From Vibrio sp. RE88 (GTDB lineage: Bacteria > Pseudomonadota > Gammaproteobacteria > Enterobacterales > Vibrionaceae), in the NCBI RefSeq assembly GCF_013113835.1, contig NZ_VTYQ01000004.1, positions 124,001 through 188,000 of the forward strand: a stretch of 64,000 nt of DNA, written 5' to 3'. Shown in pieces: positions 33,538-41,656 of the stretch. The notes below the pieces were generated by a model. That model searched no databases and was not told the origin of the DNA. It saw only the letters and a program-made list of their open reading frames with translations. Each line of letters starts with the position of its first letter. Positions within the stretch are counted from its first letter, which is position 1. Both the position numbers and the translations under genes were made by a program.

Positions 33538-34554
33538 ATGAAAGCGATGACAAAACCTTTGCTTGCTGCCACGTTGACAGGACTTTTTGCGACTTCGGCC
33601 TTGGCCGCTGACTTCAAACTGAAGATTCAGTCTTCTGACCCATCTGGCGACTTGAACTTTAAAGTTCAACAAAAATGGGCAGAGCGCGTAGAGAAAATGT
33701 CGAATGGCCGAATTGACATCGACCTTCTACCGGTAGGGGCAGTGGTGAAACACACTGAGACTTTAGGCGCGATCAAAATGGGTATCCTAGATGGACAAGT
33801 GACTGCAACTGGTTACTTCTCGGGTAAGGATCCTGCTTTTGGTCTAATTGGTAACATGGTTGGTGCGTGGTCGGATACGACTCAGCTACTGCAGTACATG
33901 AACTACGGTGGTGGTAATGAACTGATGACTGAGCTTTACGCGCCATATGGTGTGAAGTTTGTTGGTGCTTCAACAACGGGCGTTGAATCCTTCATCTCTA
34001 AAAAGCCGCTCAACGGTGTCGATGATTTGAAAGGTTTGAAATTACGTGCGCCAGAAGGTTTGGTTCAGCAAGTGTTTGCTGCTGCCGGTGCGACGCCTGT
34101 CAACCTGCCTGGCTCTGAAGTCTTCACTGGCTTGAGTAAAGGGGTTATTGATGCAGCAGACTATACGGTATTTTCAACCAACCAAAAAGCGGGCATGAAC
34201 GACATTGCTACGCATCCTGTTCAACCGGGTTTCCACTCCTTACCACTGATCGATATTTCTGTCTCTCAGAAGAAATGGGACAAGATGCCTGAAGACTTGC
34301 AAACAATTCTTCAAACCTCAGTCCGTGACTTTTCTTATGACATGACAACGCAACTGAAAATGGCAGATCAGGCGGCGGTGAAAGAAGCGCAAGCGAACCC
34401 ATCCATCACTATCCATAATTGGTCTGACGAAGAGCGTAAGAAATTCCGTGAAATTGCTAAGTCTCAATGGAAAGTGTTTGCTGAACGCTCACCAAACGCG
34501 AAAAAAGTGTATGACTCAGTAACAGGTTTCCTAGAAGAAAACGGCCTTCTTTAA
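33538..34554 (+). CDS. TRAP transporter substrate-binding protein (DctP), probably gluconate
   Basis: About 338 residues with signal peptide (TGLFATSALAAD). DctP family pattern: KIQSSDPSGDLNFKVQQKWAERVEKMSNGRIDIDLLP, then LRAPEGLVQQVFAAAGATPVNLPGSEVFTGLSKGVIDAAD, with the Arg that clamps the carboxylate of the ligand. It captures an organic acid in the periplasm and hands it to DctQ/DctM. The following kinase and dehydrogenase plus GntR boxes point to gluconate as ligand. ATG 33538 starts the signal peptide; ATG 33511 is possible too. Confidence 0.87.
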   Translation: MKAMTKPLLAATLTGLFATSALAADFKLKIQSSDPSGDLNFKVQQKWAERVEKMSNGRIDIDLLPVGAVVKHTETLGAIKMGILDGQVTATGYFSGKDPAFGLIGNMVGAWSDTTQLLQYMNYGGGNELMTELYAPYGVKFVGASTTGVESFISKKPLNGVDDLKGLKLRAPEGLVQQVFAAAGATPVNLPGSEVFTGLSKGVIDAADYTVFSTNQKAGMNDIATHPVQPGFHSLPLIDISVSQKKWDKMPEDLQTILQTSVRDFSYDMTTQLKMADQAAVKEAQANPSITIHNWSDEERKKFREIAKSQWKVFAERSPNAKKVYDSVTGFLEENGLL

Positions 34555-34578
34555 GCTGAACATGTGTTCTAGCTTCTC

Positions 34579-34607
34579 TCAGGAGGGCGTTGCCCTCCTT
34601 CTTTTTT
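34579..34607 (+). terminator. Intra-operon terminator between DctP and DctQ genes
   Basis: AGGAGGGC (34581-34588) pairs with GCCCTCCT (34592-34599) around 3 bases, followed by a C and six T (34602-34607). It is strong, and would make transcripts for the binding protein more abundant than for the membrane subunits. Confidence 0.85.
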
Positions 34608-34620
34608 GGAATTGATTGGT

Positions 34621-35178
34621 ATGAATGACAACGCCCCACATCCACCTCAGCAGCAGGATGAGCAACCGAGAAACTTTCTCGATAGAGCCATTATAAAAAT
34701 CAGTAATTTGCTCAGCTGGTTATTCATCTTCACTGTATTTATCTCGTTTTATGAAGTTCTGATGCGTTATGCCTTTAACGCGCCAACGACGTGGGTTCAC
34801 GAAACGGCGTCTTTCATTGGTGGTTCACTGTTTATTGTTGGGGGCATCTATGCCTTTGCTGCGAATAAGCATGTGCGAGTGGTATTAATTTACGATTCTG
34901 TGTCTGAACAGACTCGTAAATACCTCAATATTGTTCACCACCTAGTGGGTCTGGCATTTGCTGGCATGCTGGCTTACGCGTCTTTTGCGATGGCGAAAGA
35001 GTCTTGGTATGCCCCGTGGGGTGAGCTTCGCCTTGAGACGTCCGGCTCTGTGCTGAATGCACCTTACCCAGCGCTACTTAAGGGCCTGATTTTTGTCGTC
35101 CTTTGTATTCTTGTTATCCAGTTTGTCTTACACCTCATTCAGGAAATTATGGGGCTAAGGAAGAATAACGATGTTTGA
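34621..35178 (+). CDS. TRAP transporter small membrane subunit (DctQ)
   Basis: About 185 residues with four spans, of the DctQ family: FTVFISFYEVLMRYAFNAPTTWVHETASFIGGSLFIVGGIYAFAANKHVRV. It links the binding protein to the large permease. ATG 34621 is preferred over TTG 34606. The stop lies past the ATG of the next gene (overlap of 8 bases), so the two are coupled. Confidence 0.87.
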   Translation: MNDNAPHPPQQQDEQPRNFLDRAIIKISNLLSWLFIFTVFISFYEVLMRYAFNAPTTWVHETASFIGGSLFIVGGIYAFAANKHVRVVLIYDSVSEQTRKYLNIVHHLVGLAFAGMLAYASFAMAKESWYAPWGELRLETSGSVLNAPYPALLKGLIFVVLCILVIQFVLHLIQEIMGLRKNNDV

Positions 35179-36487
35179 TTTATCTTCTATTGGCATTGCA
35201 TGGAGTAGTGTGCTCATGCTGGTAATGATGATTGCCTTGCTGCTCACCGGCATGCAGTTGGCTTTTGTCACGGGCTTTGTCGCCATTTTCTTCACTCTTT
35301 GCTGGTTCGGACCAGATGCCTTGCCCTTAATCGCAAGCCGCACTTACAGTTTTGCTTCAGGCTATGTCTTCCTTGCTGTGCCTATGTTTGTTCTCATGGC
35401 GGCGCTGCTTGATCGTTCGGGTATTGCCAGAGACTTGTTTGACGCGATGAAATCAGTTGGCCGCAAAGTACGCGGTGGTGTGGCTGTACAAACCTTGCTG
35501 GTGGCGGTTCTTCTAGCATCTATGTCCGGCGTGATTGGTGGCGAAACGGTCCTGCTTGGTATTCTTGCTTTACCGCAGATGCTACGTCTTGGTTACGATC
35601 GAAAGTTAGCGATTGGTACCACCTGTGCAGGCGGTGCATTGGGCACCATGCTACCACCAAGTATTGTTCTGATTATCTATGGTATGACGGCGAGCGTATC
35701 AATTGGTGATTTGTTCAAGGCTTCGTTCTTGCCTGCATTCATTCTCGCTGGCTGTTACATCGCTTATGTATTAATTCGTTGTAAGCTCAATCCTTCATTA
35801 GCACCGATTCCCAGTGATGGTGATGAAGAAGATGAAAGACAAGTTAGTTACTTCAAGGCTCTGTTTTTCCCACTGTTGTCTGTCGCGGTTGTCCTTGGGA
35901 GCATTTACACCGGTGTCGCCTCTGTAACCGAAGCTTCTGCACTGGGCGTTGTGGGTATTATGATCTCAGCAATCATTCGCGGCGAAATGAGTATCAATAT
36001 GCTCAAAGAAAGTGCCATCGCGACCATGCGCACTTGCGGCATGATCATGTGGATTGGTATTGGTGCGAGCGCATTAGTTGGAATCTACAACTTAATGGGC
36101 GGTATCGACTTCGTTGAAGAAGTCATTCTTGGCCTCAGTGGCGGTAGCCCTCTCGCGACACTGTTGATCATGATGGTGGTTTTACTGGTTCTTGGTATGT
36201 TCCTTGACTGGGTGGGCGTTGCACTGCTGACGATGCCGATTTTTGTGCCGATTATTACCAGCTTAGGTTATGACCCAGTTTGGTTTGGTGTAGTGTTCTG
36301 TCTCAATATGCAGGTTTCATTCTTGTCACCACCGTTTGGGCCAGCAGCATTCTATCTTAAGTCCGTCGCACCAAAAGACATCAGCTTAGGGGAAATCTTC
36401 AGCTCACTATTGCCATTTATTGGCCTGCAAATCTTCGTATTGAGCCTAGTGATCATGTTCCCGGATCTCGCGATGTGGTGGAAATAA
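35171..36487 (+). CDS. TRAP transporter large permease (DctM)
   Basis: 438 residues, about twelve spans. The DctM signature is clear: VFLAVPMFVLMAALLDRSGIARDLFDA, GGEVT-like GVIGGETVLLGILALPQMLRLGYDRKLAIGTTCAGGALGTMLPPSIVLIIYG, and FLDWVGVALLTMPIFVPII. It couples organic acid uptake to the sodium gradient, which suits a marine organism. Likely substrate gluconate, by operon. Confidence 0.92.
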   Translation: MFDLSSIGIAWSSVLMLVMMIALLLTGMQLAFVTGFVAIFFTLCWFGPDALPLIASRTYSFASGYVFLAVPMFVLMAALLDRSGIARDLFDAMKSVGRKVRGGVAVQTLLVAVLLASMSGVIGGETVLLGILALPQMLRLGYDRKLAIGTTCAGGALGTMLPPSIVLIIYGMTASVSIGDLFKASFLPAFILAGCYIAYVLIRCKLNPSLAPIPSDGDEEDERQVSYFKALFFPLLSVAVVLGSIYTGVASVTEASALGVVGIMISAIIRGEMSINMLKESAIATMRTCGMIMWIGIGASALVGIYNLMGGIDFVEEVILGLSGGSPLATLLIMMVVLLVLGMFLDWVGVALLTMPIFVPIITSLGYDPVWFGVVFCLNMQVSFLSPPFGPAAFYLKSVAPKDISLGEIFSSLLPFIGLQIFVLSLVIMFPDLAMWWK

Positions 36488-36572
36488 CCACAAAGCATTT
36501 TGAATTAGTAACGTATTGAAATTGGTATTCACAGCCTTCTGATAACTGGAAGGCTAAGGATAGTATTACCCA

Positions 36573-37073
36573 ATGAAAGTAAAAAAAATATTAGTAATGG
36601 GCGTTTCAGGTTGTGGTAAAAGCCTGATTGGTAAAGAGCTTGCCGATAAGTTGTCTCTGCCTTTTTATGATGGCGATGATTACCATCCACAAGCCAATGT
36701 GGAAAAAATGGCACAAGGAATCCCATTAGATGATTGCGACCGTCTCGGCTGGCTAGAAACGCTAAACCGAATTTACGTTGAGAATGATGCGGCGGTGATT
36801 GCCTGCTCTGCACTCAAACCAGCGTACAGAGACATCCTTCGTCGTAACAATCAGCAATTGGCTATCGTCTATTTGAAAGGAGACTTCGATACTATTTGGT
36901 CTCGACACAAGCAACGTGCTAACCATTATTTTAATGGCGAAGCGATGCTCAAAAGTCAGTTTGAAGCCTTAGTTGAACCAAGCATCGATGAAGCGTTGTT
37001 TATCGATATTGCGTCGGATGTCGACACCGTAGTGGAATCAGCGCTTATTGCGTTGAAGGAGCAGGCGCTATGA
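36573..37073 (+). CDS. gntK: Gluconokinase
   Basis: 166 residues. The P-loop is GVSGCGKSLIG near the N-terminus, followed by FYDGDDYHPQANVEKMAQGIPLDDCDRLGWL, the GntK substrate stretch, and IACSALKPAYRDILR. It phosphorylates gluconate to 6-phosphogluconate using ATP in the cytoplasm. Its stop overlaps the start of gnd (ATGA), so the product is handed to the next enzyme of the operon. Confidence 0.95.
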   Translation: MKVKKILVMGVSGCGKSLIGKELADKLSLPFYDGDDYHPQANVEKMAQGIPLDDCDRLGWLETLNRIYVENDAAVIACSALKPAYRDILRRNNQQLAIVYLKGDFDTIWSRHKQRANHYFNGEAMLKSQFEALVEPSIDEALFIDIASDVDTVVESALIALKEQAL

Positions 37074-38563
37074 GCCAGTCAAACATTGCGATGATTGGCC
37101 TTGGTGTGATGGGTAAAAGCCTTGCGTTGAATCTACTTGACCATGGTTTTAATGTCACCGGGTTTGATATTGATGAAGCTAACCTTCAGCGAACGGCTTC
37201 CGAAGCGACTTTAGTTTCGTGCATGGCCAACAAAGGTCAATTTGTTGCGGCGACCAATCTCTCTGAGTTACTGAAGACTTTGGAAAAACCGCGTGTGATT
37301 GCCTTGTCTGTTCCAGCCGGAGAGATTGTTGATAAAGTGATTGATGATCTACTCATCGCTGGTATCGATAGCGAAGATATTGTGATTGATACTGGTAACA
37401 GCCTTTGGACGGACTCTGAGCGCCGAGAAGCTCACTACCAAGGTAAATTGCGTTTCTTTAGTACTGCCGTTTCTGGTGGTGAAGTCGGAGCGCGAACAGG
37501 GCCAGCTCTCATGGCCAGTGGCGACCCTGCTGCTTGGGAATATGTTCGTCCGATGTGGGAAGCGATTGCCGCTAAAGTGGATGAAAAAGGTCTGCCAGTC
37601 GGGCAATTTGAGCAAGGTGATCCATGTGCTGCATACCTAGGGCCTGCGGGAGCTGGGCACTACGTTAAAATGGTTCACAATGGTATCGAATACGCTGATA
37701 TGCAGCTTATCTGCGAAGCGTTTCATTTCATGTCCGATGTTCTTGATATGTCGGCTAGAGAAATCAGTGCAGTATTTTCAAGTTGGAACAAGGGTGTCCT
37801 CAATAGCTATTTGATGGAAATCAGCGCAGAGATATTGCAGACCGAAGACCCGATAACAGGACAACCGTTTGTTGATGTGGTGTTTGATAAAGCCGGTCAG
37901 AAGGGCACTGGGTTATGGACGGCGGTGAACAGCCTACAAATGGGCGCTCCTGCGCCCACCATTGCTCAAGCGGTATTTTCCCGAGCACAAAGTGCACAAA
38001 AGCAACTAAGAGTGAATGCGGAAAAAGTGCTGAAAACGCACACCAAACCTGCCGGTGGTTTTGACAAACAAGCTATGCTTGATGAGCTGCATGATGCATT
38101 ATACTGCGCCAAACTCGTGGTATACGCACAGGGTTTTGACCTGCTGAAGACCACTTCTGTTGAAGAAGGCTGGAATCTAGATTTTGGTGATATCGCTAAA
38201 ATTTGGCGAGCAGGGTGTATCATCCGCGCCATCTTTTTACAGGACATCGCCAAGGCCTATCAAGACGAACCTGAGTTGGAGCATCTTCTATTCGCTGATG
38301 TTTTTATTGAGCAAATCGCGCTGAGATCGTGTGGTTGGCGAAGCAGTGTGTCTAATGCGGCTATTCATGGCGTTCCAGTACCGGCTATCTCTTCTGCACT
38401 GAGTTATTTCGACTCTCTCCGTCGCGGTGTTCTGCCAGCGAATTTGCTTCAGGCTCAGCGAGATTACTTTGGAGCGCATACTTATTCTAGAGTGGATAAA
38501 CCAGAAGATGAGAAGTTTCATTTAACCTGGAGTGAGCCAAACAAAACGCAACTCACGGTGTAA
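37070..38563 (+). CDS. gnd: 6-phosphogluconate dehydrogenase, decarboxylating
   Basis: 497 residues. NADP-binding motif MIGLGVMGKSLALNLLDHGFNVTGFD, substrate motif SGGEVGARTGPALMASG, catalytic Lys/Asn in GAGHYVKMVHNGIEYADMQ and the C-terminal HGVPVPAISSALSYFD. It turns 6-phosphogluconate into ribulose 5-phosphate, CO2 and NADPH. It is about 30 residues longer than the E. coli enzyme, mainly in the N-terminal half and C-terminal tail. No Entner-Doudoroff genes (edd/eda) are here, so this operon sends gluconate into the pentose phosphate route. It may be a second gnd beside a housekeeping copy. Confidence 0.93.
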   Translation: MSQSNIAMIGLGVMGKSLALNLLDHGFNVTGFDIDEANLQRTASEATLVSCMANKGQFVAATNLSELLKTLEKPRVIALSVPAGEIVDKVIDDLLIAGIDSEDIVIDTGNSLWTDSERREAHYQGKLRFFSTAVSGGEVGARTGPALMASGDPAAWEYVRPMWEAIAAKVDEKGLPVGQFEQGDPCAAYLGPAGAGHYVKMVHNGIEYADMQLICEAFHFMSDVLDMSAREISAVFSSWNKGVLNSYLMEISAEILQTEDPITGQPFVDVVFDKAGQKGTGLWTAVNSLQMGAPAPTIAQAVFSRAQSAQKQLRVNAEKVLKTHTKPAGGFDKQAMLDELHDALYCAKLVVYAQGFDLLKTTSVEEGWNLDFGDIAKIWRAGCIIRAIFLQDIAKAYQDEPELEHLLFADVFIEQIALRSCGWRSSVSNAAIHGVPVPAISSALSYFDSLRRGVLPANLLQAQRDYFGAHTYSRVDKPEDEKFHLTWSEPNKTQLTV

Positions 38564-38570
38564 AAACAGA

Positions 38571-38598
38571 GCGTTCGCTGCAAAGCGAGCGCTTTTTT
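38571..38598 (+). terminator. Terminator of the gluconate operon
   Basis: GCGTTCGCT pairs with AGCGAGCGC (one G-U pair), loop of 4, then TTTTTT. Confidence 0.85.
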
Positions 38599-38638
38599 GT
38601 TATCTACACCAACAAATTCGTTTTGTTTTATGAGTAAA

Positions 38639-38654
38639 ATGTTACCAGTAACAT
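38639..38654. promoter_or_regulatory. GntR operator box 3, before the repressor gene
   Basis: TGTTACCAGTAACA, one base away from the two boxes at 33418 and 33442, lies 25 bases before the repressor ATG. It implies autoregulation. Confidence 0.83.
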
Positions 38655-38678
38655 TAAGAGCAGAAAGAAACATCATCA

Positions 38679-39680
38679 ATGGCCAATAAGAAAAAACGCC
38701 CTACTTTGCAAGATATTGCTGATAAAGTTGGGGTGACAAAAATGACGGTGAGTCGTTGTCTACGCGACCCTTCGCTTGTCTCTCAAGCAATACAGGAAAA
38801 GGTTAATCAGGCGGTGGAAGAGCTGGGATACATTCCTAACCGTGCACCAGATATTCTGTCCAATGCGAAATCGAATGCTATCGGTGTGCTGGTTCCTTCA
38901 TTAACCAACCAGGTTTTTGCTGAAGTGATACGTGGTATTGAATCGGTGACAACACCAGCAGGTTACCAAACGATGATCGCACACTACGGCTACAGTGAAG
39001 AGCTTGAAGAAAAGAGCATTGCTTCTCTGCTGTCGTATAACGTTGATGCCATTATCCTCTCTGAGAATGTTCATACTGACAAGGCGCGTAAGATGCTGGA
39101 AACCGCATCAATCCCTGTGGTGGAAATCATGGATTCCTTCTCGCCTCGTATTGAACAGGCGGTTGGGTTTGACAATAGGCTTGCGGCTCGGGACATGACC
39201 AAAGCTATGCTAGCGCAAGGAAGAGAGAACATTGCGTATTTTGCTGCGCGGATGGATGAACGGACTCGATTAAAGATGGACGGTTATCAGTTGGCACTTG
39301 AAGAGCAGGGTAAAGCCCCTGTTACCCTCCAGACGGAGGAAGCTTCGTCTTTTACCTTGGGCGCTAAACTATTGGGTGAGCTTTTGCAAAAGCACCCTGA
39401 GGTAGACGGTATTTTTTGTACCAATGACGATTTGGCTATTGGTGCTTTGTTTGAATGTCAGAGACGTGGAATAAAGATCCCAGAGCAAATGGCGATTGTT
39501 GGATTTCATGGTCATGACATCAGTCAGGCAATGACGCCAAAACTAGCGACAGTGATTACACCACGTGAAGAGATCGGTCAAGTCGCTGCGCAGCAGTTAA
39601 TTCAACGCCTTAAAGGTGTCGAAGGCTGGGAAGCGAGTATTGATTTGGGGTATCGAATCGAACTAGGAGAAAGCCTGTAA
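38679..39680 (+). CDS. gntR: LacI-family gluconate repressor (GntR type)
   Basis: 333 residues. LacI-type helix-turn-helix TLQDIADKVGVTKMTVSRCLRDP with the hinge helix after it, then a periplasmic-binding-type effector domain (NAIGVLVPSLTNQVFAEVIRGIE; IFCTNDDLAIGALFECQRRGI). It most likely binds TTACCGGTAA palindromes before its own gene and before the TRAP operon, released by gluconate or 6-phosphogluconate. It has its own promoter after the operon terminator. Confidence 0.9.
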   Translation: MANKKKRPTLQDIADKVGVTKMTVSRCLRDPSLVSQAIQEKVNQAVEELGYIPNRAPDILSNAKSNAIGVLVPSLTNQVFAEVIRGIESVTTPAGYQTMIAHYGYSEELEEKSIASLLSYNVDAIILSENVHTDKARKMLETASIPVVEIMDSFSPRIEQAVGFDNRLAARDMTKAMLAQGRENIAYFAARMDERTRLKMDGYQLALEEQGKAPVTLQTEEASSFTLGAKLLGELLQKHPEVDGIFCTNDDLAIGALFECQRRGIKIPEQMAIVGFHGHDISQAMTPKLATVITPREEIGQVAAQQLIQRLKGVEGWEASIDLGYRIELGESL

Positions 39681-39683
39681 TTC

Positions 39684-39718
39684 GCAAAATGCACTTATTT
39701 GAAGTTTGCATTTTGCAA
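39684..39718. promoter_or_regulatory. Pair of LuxO-type binding sites upstream of Qrr
   Basis: TTGCATTTTGCAA (39706-39718) is a perfect match to the LuxO box TTGCA-W3-TGCAA. A second copy, TCGCAAAATGCAC (39683-39695), matches 11 of 13. They lie about 120-145 bases before the sigma-54 promoter, the expected position for an enhancer-bound activator. A weaker TGCATCTGATGCA lies near 39760. Confidence 0.8.
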
Positions 39719-39811
39719 CTGAATGCAATTTAGAAATGGATTATGCGTATGGTTTTCATGCATCTGATGCAGAAGTGAACAAAAACAATGGTTTTTATTG
39801 ATAATTAAAGT

Positions 39812-39828
39812 TGGCACGCTTCATGCTT
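39812..39828 (+). promoter_or_regulatory. Sigma-54 promoter of the Qrr RNA
   Basis: TGGCAC (39812-39817) and TGCT around 39824-39827 have the GG and GC pairs exactly 10 bases apart, as sigma-54 requires. Counting 12 bases on from the GC predicts transcription from about 39838, the first base of the Qrr RNA. Confidence 0.88.
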
Positions 39829-39837
39829 TAGTAGTAA

Positions 39838-39947
39838 TGACCCTTATTAAGCCGAGGGTCACCTAGCCAACTGACGTTGTTAGTGAACCTTATTTTTGTT
39901 CACATTCATATATAGCCAATCACGATTATTGTGATTGGCTTTTTTTC
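39838..39947 (+). ncRNA. qrr: Qrr quorum-sensing regulatory small RNA
   Basis: A roughly 110-base RNA recognised by its conserved core: the first hairpin TGACCCTT...GAGGGTCA, then CCTAGCCAACTGACGTTGTT and AGTGAA, the most conserved part of all Vibrio Qrr RNAs, which pairs with luxR/hapR-type and other mRNAs with Hfq. It ends in a terminator (AGCCAATCAC with GTGATTGGCT, then seven T). At low cell density LuxO-phosphate and sigma-54 switch it on and it blocks the quorum master regulator. Which of the several Qrr copies this is cannot be told. The flanks (gntR-like and DUF3612-like genes) may identify it. Confidence 0.93.
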
Positions 39948-39952
39948 TTTTT
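39914..39952 (+). terminator. Terminator of the Qrr RNA
   Basis: AGCCAATCAC and GTGATTGGCT form a perfect 10-bp stem with a 7-base loop, followed by TTTTTTTC. Confidence 0.93.
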
Positions 39953-39965
39953 AGGCCCTTACAAC

Positions 39966-41495
39966 TCACATCAGTACATTTTCCTGACATCCGTTATAGC
40001 AGCTTGGTTTTCGAGGGCACACGGCGCCTCTGGAGCAGATCACCCTTGCGTCGGTCTGAATACCTCGCTCAATCCAGTTAATATTGAGAATCTTGGCAAT
40101 CGTGGTGAACTCTCTTTGGATATGACGAGGAATTGAAGCACTGCCTCCGTTATCAACACACAATGACTTCAGCTCTTCGGCGATACTGCGTGAGTCACCA
40201 CCTTGGGCATCGATCGCTGGGTTCAAATCGATGCCTGCGCAGAGAACCCGATTGTTGCCCGCAGGGTCCGTCATGTTGACTGATTCACAACAGTAGATTC
40301 TTGGCTCGTCACCAACATTGAGAATTGAGATTTGCGCTGAGCTGCCGTTTTGAGGCTCAGAAAGTCTTCTGAATACCGCCCAGTGCTGACAAGGGTCGTT
40401 AACCTTGCGCATGTTTCCCCAAGGAAGCGGGATGCCATTACCACGATAAACCGCTTTCAGCTTGTTCTGGCCATAGGCATCAAAATAATGCCAGTGTGGA
40501 TAAGGTGATACCACCGTCATTCGGCGCATTGCTACAGAAGGGGAGACCCCTGCTTTGAGGTGCACATCAATCTCATAGCCGCTACGGTCGAGCAACTGGC
40601 GGAAAGGCACCTTAGGACATAACAGAGCACCAGCAAAAAAGCTCGATTCAAAATCACGCCATGCTTGTAAAATATCCTGAGAGTTCAGGTCTGAGGTTGG
40701 TGCGGCTTGGTTGTGTTCTTCCCAGCTATTGGCGTGACCAACAGACAAGACGCTCTTTAATCCCTCTTTACTATGCAGAACACAATGGCCGATGTAGACC
40801 GCCAAATCGTACTTCAGGCGAGTCGGGTATTGTTTCAGAATCTCGTTTAAATAGATAAAACCAGGCGGTTCAAAGAAAGAGGTGACGACCTGCTTTGCGC
40901 TAACTCCAAGTTCATCGACAATATCTTGTGGTGGACGCGACACCCAGCGGATGGTTAGCCCCATACTACGAGCAATATCCATCAGATCTTCAGCAGACAA
41001 ATTAAGGCGTTTTAATCCGACTTCTTCTGCAGCTCGTTCTAGATCAGGAAAGTGGTTTTGGTTGCTCTCCTGATGGGCACGGATCAATAAGTGAGCAAAC
41101 TGGCGCCCGGTAATACCGGTTTGAGAGAGCATTTCTGGAATAGCAATTTGTAAAATCTCATTAGAGAAGAGGAAGCTTGGCTCAAGTGCCATTCCACTAA
41201 TGCCACCTCTATTACCTTTATCAGGTGTGATGTCGGCCTGTTCAGGTTCATCATCCAGAAACCAGGTCGGATCTTTTTGGAAGACTTCAGCGATGACCTC
41301 CAACATATCAATACTAGGGACACGCTTCCCACGCTCAATCATTGATAGATAGGAGACAGAAGGGGCGTATTCCGGGTTAACCCGTATACAGCGAGCCGAC
41401 AGATCTTCCATGGTTAAATGGTTGCGTTTACGTAGGTTTCGAATCTTGGTCCCTAAAAAGTGGGACTGACGAATTAGACTTTTTGACAGCATCAT
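39966..41495 (-). CDS. XRE-family regulator with long sensor region (DUF3612-like)
   Basis: 509 residues. An N-terminal XRE helix-turn-helix (KIRNLRKRNHLTMEDLSARC ... SYLSMIERGKRVPSIDMLEVIAEVF) is followed by a large domain (residues about 100-480), which ends in a cysteine cluster (CSRGAVCPRKPSCYNGC). It resembles the PrpR/ScfR-type short-chain-acyl regulators in layout: an IrrE-like helical part (YDLAVYIGHCVLHSKEG) and a DUF2083-like tail. I associate it with the Vibrio DUF3612 proteins that lie near malate synthase genes, but the name is from memory. Repeats directly before its ATG suggest autoregulation. Effector unknown. Confidence 0.75.
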   Translation of the reverse strand: MMLSKSLIRQSHFLGTKIRNLRKRNHLTMEDLSARCIRVNPEYAPSVSYLSMIERGKRVPSIDMLEVIAEVFQKDPTWFLDDEPEQADITPDKGNRGGISGMALEPSFLFSNEILQIAIPEMLSQTGITGRQFAHLLIRAHQESNQNHFPDLERAAEEVGLKRLNLSAEDLMDIARSMGLTIRWVSRPPQDIVDELGVSAKQVVTSFFEPPGFIYLNEILKQYPTRLKYDLAVYIGHCVLHSKEGLKSVLSVGHANSWEEHNQAAPTSDLNSQDILQAWRDFESSFFAGALLCPKVPFRQLLDRSGYEIDVHLKAGVSPSVAMRRMTVVSPYPHWHYFDAYGQNKLKAVYRGNGIPLPWGNMRKVNDPCQHWAVFRRLSEPQNGSSAQISILNVGDEPRIYCCESVNMTDPAGNNRVLCAGIDLNPAIDAQGGDSRSIAEELKSLCVDNGGSASIPRHIQREFTTIAKILNINWIERGIQTDARVICSRGAVCPRKPSCYNGCQENVLM

Positions 41496-41496
41496 T

Positions 41497-41550
41497 TTGT
41501 AAAATTCACATTGTAAAATTTTTGTTGTGAAATTGTAGTCAAAATTTCAC
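41497..41550. promoter_or_regulatory. Phased TTGTRAAATT operator repeats
   Basis: TTGTAAAATT occurs at 41497 and 41511 and TTGTGAAATT at 41525, exactly 14 bases apart each time. The last one forms an inverted repeat with AATTTCAC (41543-41550). A further partial copy, TTGTGAAATA, is at 41630. They lie between the regulator and the divergent 191-residue gene. Confidence 0.7.
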
Positions 41551-41656
41551 TAGTATACAAAGTAAGCAAAGTCACAAATCTGCAATCAGTTAAACGCAAG
41601 TTTGAAATATTTGCTCTAGGACAGAAAAGTTGTGAAATATCCGCGAGGGAAACACT

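Noticed and set aside
37070..38563. Possible frameshift or fusion in the longer 6-phosphogluconate dehydrogenase
   Set aside because: The frame is continuous with all family motifs in place; the extra residues are spread out, so it is simply a longer variant.
39684..39718. GCAAAATGCA / TGCATTTTGC inverted repeat read as a terminator for the LacI gene
   Set aside because: There is no T-run, and both arms match the LuxO box ahead of a sigma-54 promoter, which explains them better.
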